Part shown: piece by piece, positions 16,490 through 25,386 of the stretch
Layout: the number at the start of each line of letters is the position of its first letter
Position numbering within the stretch: position 1 is the first letter of the stretch
Origin: Nanosynbacter sp.
GTDB taxonomy: Bacteria > Patescibacteriota > Saccharimonadia > Saccharimonadales > Saccharimonadaceae
NCBI GenBank assembly: GCA_015257455.1
Contig: JABZKD010000001.1
Location: 1-64,000, forward strand
Length of the DNA stretch: 64,000 bases
Reading direction: 5' to 3'
Program-made: the position numbers and the translations under genes
The notes under the pieces: model-generated
Seen by the model: the letters and a program-made list of their open reading frames with translations, nothing else
What the model was told of the DNA's origin: nothing
Databases searched by the model: none

Positions 16490-17908
16490 ATGAAAAATTT
16501 AAGTAAGAATCTAATATATAATATCATCTATCAAGTTTTGCTATATGCTATACCCTTTATTCTAACTCCATACCTTTCACGCACTCTCGGAGCAACACAG
16601 ATTGGAGAATATTCATATACCTATTCAATAGTATATTACTTTATGATGTTTACATTATTGGGTATAAATAATTATGGCGTCAGAGCAATATCAAAAACCA
16701 AACAAAATAGACAAGAACTCGGAAAAACTTTCTCATCTATATATGGACTACAATTAACACTCGGACTTATATCATTGGTTGTATATAATTTAGTATCATT
16801 CTTATTTATAAGAGGACACTACGTCTTATTATTAATACACAATTTATTTCTTATTTCAGCAATCGTAGATATTAATTGGTTTTTCTTTGGAATCGAAAAG
16901 TTTAGCATCACCGTTACAAGAAACGCAATTATAAAAATTTCCACCACAATTTTAATTTTTCTACTAGTAAAAACTCCAGAGTCAATTTTTACGTATACGG
17001 TAATCATGGCAGGAAGCACATTGATTAGTCAATTATACTTAGTCACAATACTACATAAGTATATTAAATTTCATCAACTAAACATCTTGAACTCATTTAA
17101 GAGTCATTTTATAAAATGTTTAGTCTTATTTATTCCCGTTATCGCTTATAGCATATATCGAGTTATGGACAAAACTATGATTGGCGGAATTGTGTCTACA
17201 ACCGAACTTGGATATTATGAAAATGCAGAAAAAATTATAAATATTCCAATAGGGATTCTAACAGCAATAGGAACAGTTATGTTACCTTTTATGTCAAAAC
17301 AGATAAAGGGCAAACATGGTGATCGCGATTTTGAACATAATACTGTTTTATACCGTATGTTTCAAGTATGCTTCATAATCATGATACCAATAGCGTGCAT
17401 GCTTTTTATTATTGCTAAAGATTTCACTTCAATCTATTTCGGACCAGGTTTTGAAAAAAGTGGGGATATTTTAATGATTCTATCATCAACAATTTTATTT
17501 GCTACTCTAGCTAATGTAATTCGCACAAACTATCTTATTCCAAACGAAAAGGATGGGGTCTATGTATCCTCAACAATTCTTGGTGCAGCAGTCAATTTAA
17601 TACTGAATTTAATATTTATTAAAAAATTTGGAGCAATAGGTGCATGCATTGGAACAGTTGCCGCAGAGTTTTCAGTAATGCTTTATCAGGTTATAGCAAC
17701 AAGAAAAGAAATAAACTACAAAAAAGTCTTTCTATTAATAGCTATCACCATAATCAAATCGATGGCATCCGCAATAATTAGTATGTTAATCATAAATACG
17801 CTACAAATTCAAGGCATTACCAAATTAATTCTTATTTGTATTTTATTTACATCATTATATTTACTAATGAATATAACATTCCTAAAAAATTTCATCTCCA
17901 AAAGTTAA
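16490..17908 (+). CDS. Wzx-like oligosaccharide flippase
   Basis: This 472-residue membrane protein has about twelve to fourteen hydrophobic helices and belongs to the MATE/MOP superfamily of lipid-linked oligosaccharide flippases (RfbX/Wzx). The N-terminal segment LIYNIIYQVLLYAIPFILTP followed by YLSRTLGATQIGEYSYTYS is the typical start. MDKTMIGGIVSTTELGYYENAEK and the late GAIGACIGTVAAEFSVM are further family features. It would flip the undecaprenyl-linked repeat unit to the outside, where the Wzy-like protein polymerises it. It is the last gene of the A+T-rich block. Confidence 0.92.
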   Translation: MKNLSKNLIYNIIYQVLLYAIPFILTPYLSRTLGATQIGEYSYTYSIVYYFMMFTLLGINNYGVRAISKTKQNRQELGKTFSSIYGLQLTLGLISLVVYNLVSFLFIRGHYVLLLIHNLFLISAIVDINWFFFGIEKFSITVTRNAIIKISTTILIFLLVKTPESIFTYTVIMAGSTLISQLYLVTILHKYIKFHQLNILNSFKSHFIKCLVLFIPVIAYSIYRVMDKTMIGGIVSTTELGYYENAEKIINIPIGILTAIGTVMLPFMSKQIKGKHGDRDFEHNTVLYRMFQVCFIIMIPIACMLFIIAKDFTSIYFGPGFEKSGDILMILSSTILFATLANVIRTNYLIPNEKDGVYVSSTILGAAVNLILNLIFIKKFGAIGACIGTVAAEFSVMLYQVIATRKEINYKKVFLLIAITIIKSMASAIISMLIINTLQIQGITKLILICILFTSLYLLMNITFLKNFISKS

Positions 17909-17947
17909 TCAAGTGATAATATATAAGAAGATATAAAAAGATATACC

Positions 17948-19501
17948 ATGAATACACTTATCTCTACAAAAAAAATCCAACCAACCCACCTAATCGTTCT
18001 TTTTCTTACATTTTTGTCCACCAGTACCGTCTTTTATTTTCTATATCAAACAAAAATTCTACCACTTTACCTTTTTACTCTTTTAGCTATCGTGGTTTTT
18101 TCAATTATTGCCACCCTTATCTTTTTTAGTCACCGACATAAAATTGCCGTCATCATCTTAGGTATTATTATTTTCATCAATCTCATCCTCTCCTTCCTCC
18201 TCTTCAAATACAACGATTACTTCTCCAAAATCAGCCCCAACGAGACTTACTACGAAAAATATAGTCTCGTCGCCCTCAAGGATTCTGATCTCGCGAAAAA
18301 TAATACTAAAACCATCGCTCCGCTCGGCCTTCTCACTAGTGATCCGTATTTTGATACTGTAAAGCAATATCTCATCAACGCCAACCAGAATACCGACCAA
18401 AATACCGCAAACCAAAATAATACAGACCAAAAAAACTCCAACAATAAGACCTCCGACCAAACCCAATCTTGTCCAGACCTCCTCAAAACCCCTCTCGAAG
18501 AAACTAATCTCAAGACCTACGACAATCTCCTCGCTCTCACCACCGCGCTCACAACCCCTAAATCCGCCAACGACAAGCTCCAAACTATTTTCCTCGGCCA
18601 TACTTATCTTGACGCTCTAAAAGACAATAACGAAACCATCTACAATCAACTTCAAATTCTCGCCGATATCGAAATCAAAGTCGCACCGAAGCATGTCGAA
18701 ACCACCTCGCACGCTTCACTCGACTCGCCATTCACTATTTATCTCAGTGGCATCGATAATCGCGACCATACCCTGCCTTTTGCCGCCCGCTCCGACGTCA
18801 ACCTCATCCTCGCCGTCAATCCCGCCAAGCACAAGATTCTCCTCCTCAATACTCCACGTGATTTTTATGTCCCCCTCGCCATGAATGGCAAACTCGACAA
18901 ACTCACTCACGCCGGACTTTATGGCGTCAATGAGTCCATTCATACTCTGGAGAATTTCTATAATATTAAATTTAATTATTACGCCCGTATCAATTTCGAT
19001 GCCACTTCCACCATCATCGACCAACTCGGCGGCGTCGATATTCATATTCCCTACGTCGTCAATACCTATCACGGCCACCGTCACTACGAGCCAGGGAATT
19101 ATCATTTGAATGGTGATGAGGCGCTCGATTTTGCGCGTGAACGCGTCTCGATTAGTTGGGCTGGTGGTGATCGCGAGCGTGGTCGAAATCAAGAAAAAAT
19201 TCTCACCGCTTTAATTCAAAAACTTCAGTCCGACAAAACCAATCTTACTCGCCTCGATCAATTTTTTAACTCTATCGCCAAAAATATTCAAACCAATTTC
19301 ACGCCTGATGATCTCAAATATCTCGTCCAGAAACAATTAACGAATTTTTCTAACTGGCAAATCGAATCCATTGACGTCGATGGCAAGGCCGATATCACTT
19401 CGACCTACACATACCCAGAACCTAAACATTTTGTCTGGCATCCATACCAAGACACTGTCAATAAAGCCAAAGCCAAGCTCCAAGAATATCTCACACAGTA
19501 G
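17948..19501 (+). CDS. LytR-CpsA-Psr (LCP) family glycan ligase
   Basis: LCP enzymes transfer lipid-linked secondary polymers to the cell wall. The 517-residue protein has three N-terminal membrane helices (about residues 15-100), an extracellular linker rich in Asn, Gln, Thr and Asp (about 145-175), and a C-terminal LCP domain. That domain contains SGIDNRDHTLPFAARSDVNL, LLLNTPRDFYVPL, LGGVDIHIPY and the Arg-rich FARERVSISWAGGDRERGRN, whose Arg and Asp residues bind the pyrophosphate. Its composition returns to the genome norm, unlike the genes to its left. It probably attaches the polymer made by the cluster. Confidence 0.93.
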   Translation: MNTLISTKKIQPTHLIVLFLTFLSTSTVFYFLYQTKILPLYLFTLLAIVVFSIIATLIFFSHRHKIAVIILGIIIFINLILSFLLFKYNDYFSKISPNETYYEKYSLVALKDSDLAKNNTKTIAPLGLLTSDPYFDTVKQYLINANQNTDQNTANQNNTDQKNSNNKTSDQTQSCPDLLKTPLEETNLKTYDNLLALTTALTTPKSANDKLQTIFLGHTYLDALKDNNETIYNQLQILADIEIKVAPKHVETTSHASLDSPFTIYLSGIDNRDHTLPFAARSDVNLILAVNPAKHKILLLNTPRDFYVPLAMNGKLDKLTHAGLYGVNESIHTLENFYNIKFNYYARINFDATSTIIDQLGGVDIHIPYVVNTYHGHRHYEPGNYHLNGDEALDFARERVSISWAGGDRERGRNQEKILTALIQKLQSDKTNLTRLDQFFNSIAKNIQTNFTPDDLKYLVQKQLTNFSNWQIESIDVDGKADITSTYTYPEPKHFVWHPYQDTVNKAKAKLQEYLTQ

Positions 19502-19548
19502 TCTAATTCCAGTTCCAAGAATATCTCACAAAATGATAGAATAGTTTA

Positions 19549-20037
19549 ATGACAATCAAAATTCACCGACTTATTCTACCCACACTGCTTATTTTTCAGA
19601 TGTGCTTCATTTTTATTATGTCCTCCTTCGGACACAATTCTTCCGACGCCCAAAGCAATCTTTTCGTTGATTTTATCGCCCAAAATTTTCCGCACGTGCG
19701 TCACGGTCTAGAGAATAACCTAATCAGTCTCAGCACTCTAATTTTTCTGGTGCGAAAAACCGCCCACTTCACTGAGTATGCTATTTTGGGCGCATTATTT
19801 TATCTCAATCTTATACAATTCCCAAAACTAAATAGCCACGTTAAAAAGCTTCTTTTGCCTATCCTTTTTAGCTTTCTCTATGCCATTACCGACGAGCTTC
19901 ATCAAGTCTTCGTCCCTGGCCGCTCCGCTCAGTTTCGAGATGTTCTAATCGATACTCTCGGCGCCAGCTTCGGTGCAATTATCACCTACTTAATCGTCAA
20001 GTTATTTACCAAAATCAAAACACGCTCCGATAAATGA
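19549..20037 (+). CDS. VanZ-like membrane protein
   Basis: This 162-residue protein of the VanZ-like family has four membrane helices. Landmarks are the first helix IFQMCFIFIMSS, the RKTAHFTEYAILGALF segment and the late DELHQVFVPGRSAQFRDVLID motif followed by a glycine-rich helix. VanZ proteins affect envelope properties and lipid-carrier recycling in some bacteria, but the biochemical role is not settled. A TAGAAT box ends 6 nt before the ATG and no ribosome site is visible, suggesting a leaderless mRNA. It follows the LCP gene by 47 bp. Confidence 0.9.
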   Translation: MTIKIHRLILPTLLIFQMCFIFIMSSFGHNSSDAQSNLFVDFIAQNFPHVRHGLENNLISLSTLIFLVRKTAHFTEYAILGALFYLNLIQFPKLNSHVKKLLLPILFSFLYAITDELHQVFVPGRSAQFRDVLIDTLGASFGAIITYLIVKLFTKIKTRSDK

Positions 20038-20115
20038 TTCACTAAATGTAAAAACCACACGTAAAAATTCAACCCCCACACCAAGCACCAACCAAATGTC
20101 TAAATAAGCTAAACC

Positions 20116-21843
20116 TTAATTATTATAATAGTTATAATAATTACTCTTCCCACCACGGCGCTTATCCACCACCTGATTCAAAATCACCCCAGGCATATTA
20201 ATCTCAATCGCTTCCAGCGCGCGCTTCGAATTTTGCAAATCTTCAATCGTGGTCTCGTTCGCCGCACAAACCATAATCACTCTATCCGCTCGCTTCGCCA
20301 AAATCAGAGAATCCGAAATTCCTTCAATCGGCGTACCATCGATTAGTACATAATCATAATGCTTCTTCACTTCGTTAAGCAGCATCTCCATTTTCTTCGA
20401 TTCCAAAAGCTCGCTTGGATTTGGTGGTACCACGCCACGCGTAATCACCTCAAGATTTTTCACATTAGTCTTCACCGCATATTGTCTTAGCTTCTTTAGA
20501 TCACCTTCCGCCAAAATATTCGACAAACCAAACTGATTACTTAATTCGAAAATTTCGTGTTGACGCCCCAGACGCATATCGCAGTCTACGAGAAGCACCT
20601 TCTTATTCGTCTTCGCAAAAGCCACCGCCAGGTTCGCAATAATAAAACTCTTACCTTCGTGCGCCCTCGAACTACAAAACAGCACCGTATTCGAATTCTG
20701 ATTATTTAATGAGAAGTATAAACTAGTACGAATCGTGCGAAAATCCTCCGCCACCGACATCTTCGGATTATCGCGTAAGACCAACTCTGAATCTTCATTC
20801 ACTTCCACCTTCTCCACCTCTTCCACATTGGCGATTTCCGCTTCTTTTTCTGCCGCAATCTTCTCTTGTTCTAGCGCAATTTTTTCCTGAATCGCTTTTT
20901 CTTCGGCGATAATCTTACGCCCTACCGCCTTAATCTCGACAAAAGGTCTCTCCAGCGTGCCCTTCTCTTTTTCAGCCTCTTCAATAGCTTTCTTCGCCGC
21001 CTCTTCTGCAGCTTTTTCTGCCGCCTCCTGTTCCGCCTTCACTTTTAGTTCAGCTTCTTTTTCTGCTTCCTTTTGTTTCAATTTCTCGAGTTTTTGCTGT
21101 TCTTTTGCTTCTTTTTTCAAACGCTTCGCTTCGAGCTTAGCCAGCTTCGCTTCCAACTTTTTACGCTTTTTCTTCTGTTTTTCTGTTTCTAATTTGTGCA
21201 CCTTGCCAAAAATTGGCAACTTGAAAATTTCCTCAATCTGCTCCGTGGTCTTAATCGTCCGATCGAAATAAAATAGCACCAAAATAATCCCGCCACCTAG
21301 CACCATACCAGCCACCGTATAAATAATTTCTTGTTTTACCACATCAATATTGTATGGACCCCTCGGCTCCACCGCGTGATCGAGAATATTCACACTCGTA
21401 TCATTGTAAATCTGCGAAATTTCTTCCTTAAAAATATCCGCCACCTCATTCGCGAGTTCATAGCTTCGATAAGCATTCGCATCCACCACCGAAATACTAA
21501 TAATTTCCGTGTCTTTGAGCGAAGACACATTAATCTTCAAAACCAAACTATCATAAGATTCCGTCAAATTATTTTCCTGAATCACCCGGTCGAGCACACG
21601 ATGCGATTTTACCACCTCTGTATAAGTCTCGATCAAATTCTTATTCGCCGTAATTTCACTCTGCACCGTGGTCTTCGATTTATCCGAACTCAAAATAATC
21701 GTCGCGCGCGATTTATATTCTGGTTTCTGCACTAAAACTGTATAGGCTGTGCCCGCCGACACGCAAAGCACCACCATCGCAAAAAACAACACCAGGTGTT
21801 TTCTAAAGTAAATTAACAAGTCTCTCAAGTTAATCTCTTCCAT
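20116..21843 (-). CDS. Wzz-type chain-length regulator fused to tyrosine autokinase
   Basis: BY-kinases control the length and export of surface polysaccharide by phosphorylating their own C-terminal tyrosines. In this 575-residue protein the N-terminal Wzz domain begins MEEINLRDLLIYFRKHLVL, and two membrane helices lie near residues 15-35 and 180-200. A long Glu/Lys/Ala coiled coil (about 225-350) is inserted before the kinase. The kinase has Walker A SSRAHEGKSF, Walker A-prime LLVDCDMRLGR, Walker B YVLIDGTP and a terminal tyrosine cluster NYYNYYNN. The start is placed at 21843, where TATAAT ends 7 nt upstream; an in-frame ATG at 21933 is possible. It is encoded opposite to the cluster it probably regulates. 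Confidence 0.9.
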   Translation of the reverse strand: MEEINLRDLLIYFRKHLVLFFAMVVLCVSAGTAYTVLVQKPEYKSRATIILSSDKSKTTVQSEITANKNLIETYTEVVKSHRVLDRVIQENNLTESYDSLVLKINVSSLKDTEIISISVVDANAYRSYELANEVADIFKEEISQIYNDTSVNILDHAVEPRGPYNIDVVKQEIIYTVAGMVLGGGIILVLFYFDRTIKTTEQIEEIFKLPIFGKVHKLETEKQKKKRKKLEAKLAKLEAKRLKKEAKEQQKLEKLKQKEAEKEAELKVKAEQEAAEKAAEEAAKKAIEEAEKEKGTLERPFVEIKAVGRKIIAEEKAIQEKIALEQEKIAAEKEAEIANVEEVEKVEVNEDSELVLRDNPKMSVAEDFRTIRTSLYFSLNNQNSNTVLFCSSRAHEGKSFIIANLAVAFAKTNKKVLLVDCDMRLGRQHEIFELSNQFGLSNILAEGDLKKLRQYAVKTNVKNLEVITRGVVPPNPSELLESKKMEMLLNEVKKHYDYVLIDGTPIEGISDSLILAKRADRVIMVCAANETTIEDLQNSKRALEAIEINMPGVILNQVVDKRRGGKSNYYNYYNN

Positions 21844-21966
21844 ATCAAATATTATAATATGGTAAGACTCATCCGTAAATAGTCTAAATATATTTTGCCA
21901 CAAAACGCAAATGCTTATTTTTGTAGTTTTCATTTTTAAAATTAAACTTTAAAATATTTTTATATC

Positions 21967-22024
21967 AAAAAAACGGGGGCTCGCCCCGTCGTCAGGTGGA
22001 CCCAGGTCTAATGACCAGCCCAGT
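21967..22024 (-). ncRNA. Candidate small RNA or attenuator leader
   Basis: On the minus strand a TATAAT box (22031-22036) is followed 6-7 nt later by about 58 nt that can fold as GGTC-ATTA-GACC and then a perfect terminator stem ACGGGG/CCCCGT with TTTTTTT. The unit lies upstream of the BY-kinase gene on the same strand. It is either an independent small RNA or a terminated leader that controls the kinase. No known RNA family was recognised. Confidence 0.5.
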
Positions 22025-22068
22025 ACCTATATTATAGTATGTAAGCGTAAAAATAAGTAAATAAAATC

Positions 22069-22158
22069 TTGTATTTTTTACCACTTGGAGTTATAATTAA
22101 AACATCATTACGCCGGACTAGCCTAAGGTTTCGACCGACCGCAAATGCCGGCATTTTT
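22069..22158 (+). ncRNA. Candidate plus-strand small RNA with promoter
   Basis: TTGTAT (22069-22074) and TATAAT (22092-22097) are 17 bp apart. The predicted transcript of about 55 nt from 22104 contains GGT-TTCG-ACC and a closing stem GCCGG/CCGGC followed by ATTTTT. There is no open reading frame. It faces the 3' end of the NYN gene, so the hairpin could also help end that gene. Together with the minus-strand unit it fills the 21844-22163 gap. Confidence 0.45.
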
Positions 22159-22163
22159 GATGG

Positions 22164-22670
22164 TTAATTTTTTTGTATCATCTTAGCAATACGTTTGAGT
22201 GGTAAGATATAAGAAGCTAATGGCTGGAAAAGTGAAGAATAAAACTTAGTCGGTGTAATAATTCTTTCCAGTTTGCCTTTTCCCGCGAGATAATTAAACA
22301 AGCAAGTAAAATCACCATCCGAGGTAAAGACGATAGCTTTATCGTAATTATCATACTCTATAGCAGCAGCGTGCAAAACTAGTTCAGCATCGACATTACC
22401 CTTCATCTGACGCTTGCCGCTCTCATGATAAATAACTGTTGGTTTATGAATAAGTGTAAAGCCTGCGTCCACCAAACGACTATACGTATAAGTTCTATCC
22501 GGATCATAGCCGATAAAGATAAACGCTTTCTTTGCGTTAAACTTATGAGTAAGATAGAGACGTAACTTACGATAATCTAACTCAATTCCTTGCGACTTTG
22601 CGCCGAGATGCAGATTATTGCCGTCGATGAAGACATAGGTGATAGTATTTTGCATTTTTTTGGATTCCAT
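22164..22670 (-). CDS. NYN domain protein (LabA/DUF88-like)
   Basis: NYN domains are PIN-like nuclease folds thought to act on RNA. The 168-residue protein shows the first acidic strand in TYVFIDGNNLHLGAKSQG and KKAFIFIGYDP. It has a middle MKGNVDAELVLHAA with the conserved Asp and the late KAIVFTSDGDFTCLFNYL with a second acidic pair. The length equals a single NYN domain with no partner domain. TATAAT and AAAGGCAA lie just upstream of the ATG at 22670. The immediate context does not indicate a specific RNA target. Confidence 0.85.
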   Translation of the reverse strand: MESKKMQNTITYVFIDGNNLHLGAKSQGIELDYRKLRLYLTHKFNAKKAFIFIGYDPDRTYTYSRLVDAGFTLIHKPTVIYHESGKRQMKGNVDAELVLHAAAIEYDNYDKAIVFTSDGDFTCLFNYLAGKGKLERIITPTKFYSSLFQPLASYILPLKRIAKMIQKN

Positions 22671-22749
22671 TTGCCTTTATTATACCGAATAAAACTAATT
22701 TGCCCCAGAAAATATTAGGATATTTTATATAATAATTTACAGTGCAAAA

Positions 22750-22771
22750 ACAAAAAACAACCTCACGGTTG
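22750..22771 (-). terminator. Minus-strand terminator after tRNA-Ala
   Basis: On the minus strand, CAACC-GTGA-GGTTG (plus 22758-22771) is followed by TTTTTTG. It lies just downstream of the tRNA-Ala gene. Confidence 0.75.
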
Positions 22772-22788
22772 CCTTCATGCGAAATATT

Positions 22789-22865
22789 TGGTGGAGCATA
22801 TGAGACTCGAACTCATGACCTCTTCAATGCCATTGAAGCGCTCTAGCCAACTGAGCTAATGCCCC
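22789..22865 (-). tRNA. tRNA-Ala (anticodon GGC)
   Basis: A full cloverleaf is read on the minus strand. The acceptor GGGGCAT pairs with ATGCTCC, the D stem is GCTC/GAGC, the anticodon stem CTTCA/TGAAG holds loop ATGGCAT, and the T loop is TTCGAGT. The 3' CCA is encoded. The anticodon GGC reads GCC alanine codons. Confidence 0.95.
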
Positions 22866-23027
22866 AAACATCTTGCGATGGATTAATTATATCAAACCTC
22901 TAACTTTTTTGTCAATTTTAAGGTATAATAAATAACAGAATTAACGGGAATTGATATCTATGTACTAATTTTTTCAGTTTATTAACGTGATTTATTTAAT
23001 GCACATCTAATTTAACATGGAGAAATT

Positions 23028-24389
23028 ATGCCAGATATCGTCTTTTCACTTATCGATCAAGAAAAAAACCGCCAATCTAAAGGCCTCGAACTCATCCCAA
23101 GCGAAAATTATGTTTCCGCCGATGTCTTAAAAGCTATGGGCACCGTCCTTACTAATAAATATTCCGAAGGCTACCCATCCTTCCAAGATTTAAAGAATTA
23201 CAACCCTGCCGATGAATCAAATATCATCGCCGACCTCCCGAATTATCGTTACTATGGCGGCCAAACCAATATTGATAAAATTGAACGCCTCGCCATCGCC
23301 CGTGCGATGAAGCTTTTTCACGCCGATCACGCCAACGTCCAACCCCACTCTGGTGCCAATGCCAATGAAGCGGTTTATTTTGCCTGGTGTCAGCCTGATG
23401 ACAAAATTCTGGCCATGAATCTTGGCCACGGTGGTCACCTCACTCATGGTTGCCCAGTCACCCGTTCCGCTAAAATTTATCAATTTATTAATTACGGCGT
23501 CACCCCAGAAGGCGACCTCGATTACGACGAAATTGAACGCCTCGCCGAAACTGAACGTCCAAAGATTATCCTCATCGGCTACTCTGCTTTCATGAAAATT
23601 CCTGATTTTGCCCGCATTGCCAGAATTGGCCAAAAAATCGGCGCCCTTCTGATGGCTGATATGGCGCATGTCGCCGGCCTCATTGCTGGTGGCGTACATC
23701 CGAACCCATTGGATTATGGCTTCCACGTCATGACTACTACCACTCACAAAACTCTTCGCGGACCTCGTGGCGGTCTGATTCTATCGAAAGGAAACGTCGC
23801 TTCACCTCTGAAAAAACCTGAACACACCCTTGAAAATATCCCAATTCTCATCGACCGCGCAGTCTTTCCAGGCACCCAAGGCGGCCCACTCGAACACATT
23901 ATTGCCGCTAAAGCCGTCGCCTTTAAGGAAGCTCTCTCCGATGATTTCAAGCAATATTCCGCCAAGATAGTCGAAAACGCCAAGGCTCTCGCCGCCGCAC
24001 TTCAAAATCACGGTTTTATCCTCCAAGGTAACGGCACAGATAACCACCTCATCCTCGTCAATGTCAAAAAGAATTTCGGTATCGATGGTAAATTCTACGA
24101 ACGCGCCCTTGACCTCGTCGGCCTCACCCTAAACGCTAACGCTGTCCCAGAAGACACTTCCGCCGCCTTCCGTCCATCCGGCGTCCGACTTGGCACCCCC
24201 GCCATCACCACGCGCGGCATGGGTATCACTGAAATGCAGCAAATCGCCGATTGGATGAAACAGGTCATGGATATCTGCCTATCCGTAAAAACCGAAGAGA
24301 ATCTCTCTACCGCCGAACCCCAGCTGGCCGAAATTCGCCAGCAAGTCGAAACTCTCGCCGCCAAATTCCCAGTCCCCGGCATTAACTAA
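23028..24389 (+). CDS. glyA: Serine hydroxymethyltransferase
   Basis: GlyA is a cytosolic PLP enzyme that interconverts serine and glycine while charging tetrahydrofolate with a one-carbon unit. The protein begins with the substrate-binding region GLELIPSENYVSADVLKAMG and has QPHSGANANEAVYFA and LLMADMAHVAGLIAGG. The PLP lysine is in TTTTHKTLRGPRGGLI, and the protein ends in a family-typical helical domain. At 453 residues it is somewhat longer than the common 410-430, with extra residues around the PADESNIIADLPN segment. The start follows GGAGAAATT. It is one of the few metabolic enzymes in the window. Confidence 0.97.
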   Translation: MPDIVFSLIDQEKNRQSKGLELIPSENYVSADVLKAMGTVLTNKYSEGYPSFQDLKNYNPADESNIIADLPNYRYYGGQTNIDKIERLAIARAMKLFHADHANVQPHSGANANEAVYFAWCQPDDKILAMNLGHGGHLTHGCPVTRSAKIYQFINYGVTPEGDLDYDEIERLAETERPKIILIGYSAFMKIPDFARIARIGQKIGALLMADMAHVAGLIAGGVHPNPLDYGFHVMTTTTHKTLRGPRGGLILSKGNVASPLKKPEHTLENIPILIDRAVFPGTQGGPLEHIIAAKAVAFKEALSDDFKQYSAKIVENAKALAAALQNHGFILQGNGTDNHLILVNVKKNFGIDGKFYERALDLVGLTLNANAVPEDTSAAFRPSGVRLGTPAITTRGMGITEMQQIADWMKQVMDICLSVKTEENLSTAEPQLAEIRQQVETLAAKFPVPGIN

Positions 24390-24494
24390 ACACGCGTCAC
24401 CAAAATTAATAAAACTCACCACGCCAATAATCCGAGCCAAAACCGTCCGAACAAAATCGCACAGGTGTATAATATATCTAATCATGGAGGTAAA

Positions 24495-25376
24495 ATGAAA
24501 TTAGAAATCAAAAATCTCACCAAAAAATTTGGTGACAAAAAGGTCCTAAAAGATCTCAACTTCACCGTCGAAAGTGGCAAGGCTTTTGGCTTGCTCGGCC
24601 GCAATGGCGCCGGTAAAACCACCACTATTCGCATTCTCATGCAAGTTTTTCAGCCAACTTCCGGCAAAGTTCTCCTCGACGGCAAGCCAATTGATTATTC
24701 CAAAGTCAGCCTTGGTTATCTACCAGAAGAACGCGGTCTCTACCCGAATGACAAAATTGTCGACCAATTAATCTACCTAGCCGCCCTCAAAGGCGTCGAT
24801 AAGAAAACCGCCACAGCATCGATCGATTACTGGCTAGATTTTCTCCAGATGACTGATTATAAGAACGCTAAGCTTAAAACCCTTTCGAAAGGTAATCAAC
24901 AAAAAATTCAGCTTATCTCCTGCATCGTCCACAACCCAGATATTGTGATTTTCGATGAACCATTTTCCGGCCTCGACCCTGTCAACTCTCAGCTTCTCGA
25001 AGAGGTAGTGCGCGAACAAATCAAGCGCGGTAAAATCGTCCTCTTCTCTAGCCACCAGATGGATTACGTTTCTGAATTCTGTGACGATATTCTGATTCTA
25101 AAGGAAGGTGAAATTAAACTCCAGGGCAATCTTCGTCAAATTCTCAAGAATCATCGCAAAAATAAACTCCTCGTCAAATCCGATGAGGTCGAAAAAATCC
25201 ATGCCGCTCTTCCAGAACAAACTGAAATTCTGCGCGAAGGTGAATTGGTTTATCGCTTGAAAAAAGACGAAGACCGTGCCAAAACCATGAGCGATCTCAT
25301 CAAAAAATATCCGATTGACCAAATTGGCGACCTCGAATCAACTCTAAAAGATATCTTTATCGAATATGCGGAATAG
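24495..25376 (+). CDS. ABC transporter ATP-binding protein (ABC-2 exporter type)
   Basis: This 293-residue ATPase would power the ABC-2 type permease encoded next. The nucleotide-binding domain covers about residues 1-220. It has Walker A LLGRNGAGKTTT, a Q-loop region, the signature LSKGNQQKIQ, Walker B IVIFDEPFSGLDP and the switch histidine in LFSSHQMDYV. A C-terminal extension (about 225-293) resembles the DUF4162 tail of NatA-like proteins. The start at 24495 is fixed by GGAGG 4 nt upstream, and a TATAAT-containing promoter precedes it. The substrate is unknown; NatAB-like transporters move sodium or peptides. Confidence 0.93.
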   Translation: MKLEIKNLTKKFGDKKVLKDLNFTVESGKAFGLLGRNGAGKTTTIRILMQVFQPTSGKVLLDGKPIDYSKVSLGYLPEERGLYPNDKIVDQLIYLAALKGVDKKTATASIDYWLDFLQMTDYKNAKLKTLSKGNQQKIQLISCIVHNPDIVIFDEPFSGLDPVNSQLLEEVVREQIKRGKIVLFSSHQMDYVSEFCDDILILKEGEIKLQGNLRQILKNHRKNKLLVKSDEVEKIHAALPEQTEILREGELVYRLKKDEDRAKTMSDLIKKYPIDQIGDLESTLKDIFIEYAE

Positions 25377-25386
25377 AAAGGGAAGT

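Noticed and set aside
18158..19192. Long minus-strand ORFs opposite the LCP gene
   Set aside because: They are antisense shadows caused by the codon bias of the LCP gene; the LCP protein has clear family motifs.
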